This document shows positions 5,530 through 8,719 of a stretch of 8,719 nt of DNA, in pieces. Origin of the DNA: an uncultured Planctomycetaceae bacterium (GTDB lineage Bacteria > Planctomycetota > Planctomycetia > Planctomycetales > Planctomycetaceae); assembly GCA_903823545.1 (NCBI GenBank), contig CAIJTL010001635.1, positions 1 through 8,719 on the forward strand, in the 5' to 3' direction. The notes beneath the pieces are model-generated. The model saw only the letters and a program-made list of their open reading frames with translations. It was not told where the DNA came from and ran no database searches. The position numbers and the translations under genes are program-made. The stretch's first letter is position 1. Every line of letters begins with the position of its first letter.

Positions 5530-6495
5530 ATGACGTTGATCACATTGGTTGATCCCACGACCAAATCGACAGCTCGGATTGCGCCGGAGTTCGGTTTCAA
5601 CTGTTTCGAGTTCATTGCGCGAATTCGCGATTGGTCGATCAACGTTCTGGATGCGGCTCCTGATTTCCCAAACAACACATTGCGTCCAAGCGGGCACGGA
5701 ATTCCGCTGCTCTTCCCGTTTCCGAACCGTATTCGCGCTGGAAAGTATTCTTGGGAAGGACGCGATTACGTCATCGGTCCTGAAACTGGTCGGCACGACA
5801 ACAACGGAAACGCGATTCACGGCTTCTGCATCGACCGCCCGTGGCGAGTCATCGATCAGGGGGATCGATTCGCGATTGGACAATTCCAATTGTCGGTCGA
5901 CGCGCCGGAACGCCAGTCACTCTGGCCAGCGGATTTCGTCATCGACGTGCGTTACGAATTGCGAGGAAGCACTCTGCGATCAGATATCCGGATTCACAAT
6001 CCAGACTCAACACCGCTGCCGTGGGGATTCGGGACGCATCCGTACTTTCGTTTGCCGCTTGATCCGCAGAGCAAACCGGCTCGCTGCTTGATCCAGGTTC
6101 CGGCTGACAGCGAATGGGTCCTGAAAGACTGTTTGCCGAGCGGTGCTCGACGGCCAGTGGCGCGCAATAAGGATTTGCGAGAAGGGGAATACTTCGATGT
6201 GCTGAAGTTGGACGACGTGCTGACGGACATCGAATCGTCGCAAGGGGTCATCGAGACTGTGGTCATTGATGAGTCTGCCGGGCTGCAAGTGACCCAGCGG
6301 ATCGATTCGTCGTTTCGCGAGATCGTCGTCTTCACGCCACCACAGCGCGAATGCGTCTGCATCGAGCCTTACACGTGCGTGACCGACGCCATCAACTTGC
6401 AGGCTCAGGGAGTCGATGCTGGCTTACGAGTTCTGCCGCCGGGCGCAAGCGCTCACTTGTGGTTTGAGATTTCCGCGGGCACGCTGATGTGCTGA
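5530..6495 (+). CDS. Aldose 1-epimerase family protein (GalM-like mutarotase)
   Basis: This family interconverts the alpha and beta anomers of aldoses such as galactose and glucose, or acts on related sugar phosphates, in the cytoplasm. The 321-residue length is normal. The catalytic set is present: the NRI motif with Arg67 (66-68), His97 in IHGFC, His170 in WGFGTHPYF (165-173) as the likely general acid, and Glu279 in CIEPYT (277-282) as the likely base. The fold is expected to be a beta-sandwich, and no signal peptide is seen. The exact sugar cannot be told from sequence; a YeaD/YphB-like member is equally possible. The TGA at 6493-6495 overlaps an ATG of the next open frame, so the HEAT-repeat gene may share its transcript. 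The nearest upstream gene is 146 bases away beyond two hairpins. Confidence 0.9.
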   Translation: MTLITLVDPTTKSTARIAPEFGFNCFEFIARIRDWSINVLDAAPDFPNNTLRPSGHGIPLLFPFPNRIRAGKYSWEGRDYVIGPETGRHDNNGNAIHGFCIDRPWRVIDQGDRFAIGQFQLSVDAPERQSLWPADFVIDVRYELRGSTLRSDIRIHNPDSTPLPWGFGTHPYFRLPLDPQSKPARCLIQVPADSEWVLKDCLPSGARRPVARNKDLREGEYFDVLKLDDVLTDIESSQGVIETVVIDESAGLQVTQRIDSSFREIVVFTPPQRECVCIEPYTCVTDAINLQAQGVDAGLRVLPPGASAHLWFEISAGTLMC

Positions 6496-6533
6496 TGGTG
6501 ACGTATAGAAGCCTCATGTGCCGAGATGCCCTC

Positions 6534-8719
6534 ATGATTCGAGCCCTGCTTAAAAACAAAATGCAGTCTCTGTTGTTCTTGTTTTGCTTGAGTTTTCTCA
6601 GCGGTCAATCACTCGCACAGACCACAGACTCGCCCGATGCAACTCCTGCGATTCAGCAGCGATTGTCTGGCTGGCTGAATCGTATTGACCGCGATGCAAA
6701 ACAATTACTGAAGAGCCTGCCGCAACCAATTCCGCAAAATCCGGCAGATCGCAAGCTGGTCGTTTCGATAGACACGCCAGTGCTGTCGACATTTTTTCTG
6801 CAATCAATGGCGGGACAGACTTTCGACCATCGAGTGTTCGTCGCGCAGTTAGTGCTGACAAATCTGACGCTCGAAACCAAAACGATTGAGCCATCTCAGA
6901 TCATTCTCGAAGCGGATGGCAATCGGCTCAAAAATGGAGAACTCGATAAGTCACTTCAGTCGCGAGGAGTGCAAATTGGCTCGGAAATGCAGTTGTTTAC
7001 TCAGATCAAGCCAACTGCGGTCAAGATTCCACCAGGATTCACTAAGTCGACTTGGGTTGTGTTTGGTGGCCTGCCCCGCGGACAACAGGTACCGCAGTTG
7101 AAGTTGATCATCGAAGGAAGTGATCAGCCAATCGAATTCGACATCACAGCCTGGAGTGCGAAGAAGCTGGCTCTCACATCAACTCGCCTAGGGCCACGTG
7201 ATTGTTTGGCGTTGCTGACGATTTCGGGGGATCTGAATTCTCTGACGGTCGGTCCATTTCTTGATGAGTTGGATCGGCTAGTTGCACAGAAGGTGACTCG
7301 AGTTGTTGTCCGATGGAATGCGGGAACGCCTCCGATCGATCCCGTCGCTTCCAACTGGTTGACTCAAGCCGTTCAATCATTGGGTCGGAACGAGAATTAC
7401 TTGCCGTACAACCAATTTGCTCAATTGCCGAATTCATTCATTGAGTTCCGATTAGCCGAAGTACCGGGCCAGGCCTTTCCCAACGTGGCGAATGCCAAGA
7501 CAACTCGAGTTGAGCGTGCCACTCAATCAGCCCACTTATCGACGTCATCGATTCATCGAACAACGCCAGAAGCGGTGATCTCGGCATTGCGTACTGTCTA
7601 CGAAGTGTTGCCGTATCGAGAGTTGTTAGTGGAACTTCGAAACGGAGCCACGTTGCCGCGGTGTGCCGCGTTAGCAAGTGCCGGAACTCGGCTCAAATCC
7701 GAGGATATCCACTTGTTATTGGACCTCACGGAAGACGCTGAGTCAGTGGTGCAAATCGCCGCCGTGCAAACGCTGAGGTATTTCGGCGGACGCGCCGTGA
7801 TCGAGAAGTTGTTGCAACTGGCTCGCAAGCACGAAGAGCCTCTGACGTCACAAGCGGTAGACAGCCTCGCGGCATCGCGTTACTCCGACGCACAGTCCGC
7901 ATTGCTGCAACTGTTCGATGAAGAGCCGCTCGAAGCGCGTAAGACGATCGTCAAAGTCATGGCTCAGAACCCGCGACCGTTGTGGTCTGATGCGATCTAC
8001 AAGTCGACGCGCGATCCAAATTCCGGGCTTGGCAAAGACGGAATGCAAGCACTCATTCGTGTCGGTCATCCGAAGTTATCGGAGTTGCTCAAGGAGTCAT
8101 TGGGTTCGGCAGACAAAGAATTGAGCGAGGCTGCGTATCAAGAACTCTCATTACGAAACGATCCCACGAGTGAGGCGATCGTCCGAAAGTTTACGCTTCA
8201 ACAACTGCAACTCGCACCGCCAACTTCGTCGATGTTGGCGTTCCTCAATAAGACCAAAGACCAGGCGGCAGTGCCTTTGCTGTTATCGCATCTGCAAAAC
8301 AAGCACCCCGACCATTCTGCGTTGATCAACACACTGGCTCAGATTGGCGATCAAAATGTTGCCGAGACGTTGGCAGAACATTACCCCCGTTTGAAAGAGA
8401 CGGACCAGGTTGCGGTCCTGACACTTTTGGGACAACTGCGATCGCCACAGCTCTTGAAGCTCGCACCGTCAGCGTTGGAATCGTCCGATCCGAATGTCGT
8501 TAACACTGTGTGTCAGTGGTTGTCTAGCGACGGAAGTTCCGCTGCCGTTGAATTGTTAATTCAAACTCTGGACATCGCGACTCAGCAGACGACGATCATT
8601 TACTCGGCAAACGCCTTGGGCCAAACGGCCACTCCGGAGGCTCGAAAAGCACTGCGTCGAGCCCGGACCTCTAGTGATCCACAGAAGCAACGCTACGCAC
8701 GCACGGTTTTGCAGAGTGT
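6534..8719 (+). CDS. Secreted HEAT-repeat protein, 3' end beyond window
   Basis: The function is unknown. The frame has no stop from 6495 to the window end, and with the start at 6534 at least 728 residues are visible. The first 28 residues form a signal peptide (MIRALLKNKMQ, hydrophobic SLLFLFCLSFLSG, then QSLA before QT), so the protein is probably exported. Residues about 75-205 look beta-rich, ending with a FGGLPRG turn (177-183). Residues about 224-310 alternate strand and helix (LALLTISGDLNSLTVG, then VTRVVVRWN) and faintly recall ClpP/NfeD-like or STAS domains. From about 345 to the end the chain is all-helical with HEAT-like pairs, for example SVVQIAAVQTLRYFGG (404-419), TSQAVDSLAASRY (438-450) and NALGQTATPEARKALRRA (693-710). 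HEAT arrays usually bind other proteins. The start is uncertain: ATGs at 6495, 6516, 6534 and 6561 share the frame, and 6534 gives the best signal peptide although no Shine-Dalgarno site marks it. Confidence 0.82.
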   Translation, partial: MIRALLKNKMQSLLFLFCLSFLSGQSLAQTTDSPDATPAIQQRLSGWLNRIDRDAKQLLKSLPQPIPQNPADRKLVVSIDTPVLSTFFLQSMAGQTFDHRVFVAQLVLTNLTLETKTIEPSQIILEADGNRLKNGELDKSLQSRGVQIGSEMQLFTQIKPTAVKIPPGFTKSTWVVFGGLPRGQQVPQLKLIIEGSDQPIEFDITAWSAKKLALTSTRLGPRDCLALLTISGDLNSLTVGPFLDELDRLVAQKVTRVVVRWNAGTPPIDPVASNWLTQAVQSLGRNENYLPYNQFAQLPNSFIEFRLAEVPGQAFPNVANAKTTRVERATQSAHLSTSSIHRTTPEAVISALRTVYEVLPYRELLVELRNGATLPRCAALASAGTRLKSEDIHLLLDLTEDAESVVQIAAVQTLRYFGGRAVIEKLLQLARKHEEPLTSQAVDSLAASRYSDAQSALLQLFDEEPLEARKTIVKVMAQNPRPLWSDAIYKSTRDPNSGLGKDGMQALIRVGHPKLSELLKESLGSADKELSEAAYQELSLRNDPTSEAIVRKFTLQQLQLAPPTSSMLAFLNKTKDQAAVPLLLSHLQNKHPDHSALINTLAQIGDQNVAETLAEHYPRLKETDQVAVLTLLGQLRSPQLLKLAPSALESSDPNVVNTVCQWLSSDGSSAAVELLIQTLDIATQQTTIIYSANALGQTATPEARKALRRARTSSDPQKQRYARTVLQS

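Noticed and set aside
5549..6091. Plus-strand frame of 180 codons overlapping the epimerase gene
   Set aside because: It is out of frame with the epimerase, whose catalytic residues are all in place, and its composition (Arg/Ser/Thr-rich) is typical of a shadow frame.
1..8719. Multi-gene defence, mobile or biosynthetic system
   Set aside because: The genes are mainly housekeeping families plus two exported proteins with no shared pathway. There is no nuclease, toxin, recombinase or synthase, and only one gene pair is close enough to be co-transcribed.

Overview
This 8.7 kb window looks like ordinary chromosomal DNA of a planctomycete. That assignment is an inference from four things: moderate-to-high GC, loosely spaced genes with long non-coding gaps, a secreted FG-GAP/VCBS propeller protein and a large secreted HEAT-repeat protein, and hairpin-forming repeats in the gaps. 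No database search was possible. The window holds no prophage, CRISPR array, rRNA, tRNA or recognisable transposase.

Layout. The left edge carries the C-terminal three quarters of the 16S rRNA dimethyladenosine transferase gene rsmA (plus strand). A 377-base gap follows, with two small hairpins and a possible scrap of an RTX-type gene. Next, on the minus strand, is ygfZ, a folate-binding GcvT-like Fe-S protein gene convergent with rsmA. A 426-base divergent gap separates it from a run of five plus-strand genes: a secreted VCBS/FG-GAP beta-propeller protein (2451-3659), a FabI-like enoyl-ACP reductase (3807-4613), a YqgE/AlgH protein (4817-5383), an aldose 1-epimerase (5530-6495) and a secreted HEAT-repeat protein that runs off the right edge (about 6534 onward).

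How the genes work together. They do not form an obvious pathway. RsmA (ribosome maturation), YgfZ (Fe-S repair), the FabI-like reductase (lipid synthesis), AlgH (unknown conserved function) and the epimerase (sugar metabolism) are housekeeping types, mixed with two exported proteins of unknown role. Only the epimerase and HEAT genes are close enough to suggest co-transcription; the longest reading of the HEAT frame even overlaps the epimerase stop codon in a TGATG.

The most noteworthy structure is non-coding. All five complete intergenic gaps contain at least one clear inverted repeat, and the sequences differ from gap to gap. Three are long and nearly perfect: 25 of 27 positions at 3702-3771, 24 of 24 at 4623-4688, and 23 of 24 plus a G-U pair at 5399-5464. 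None is followed by a good T-tract, so they look more like REP/REPIN or miniature mobile repeats than classical terminators. The 4623-4688 element is flanked by a 6-base direct repeat that could be a target-site duplication. I see no clear case for a new multi-gene system here.
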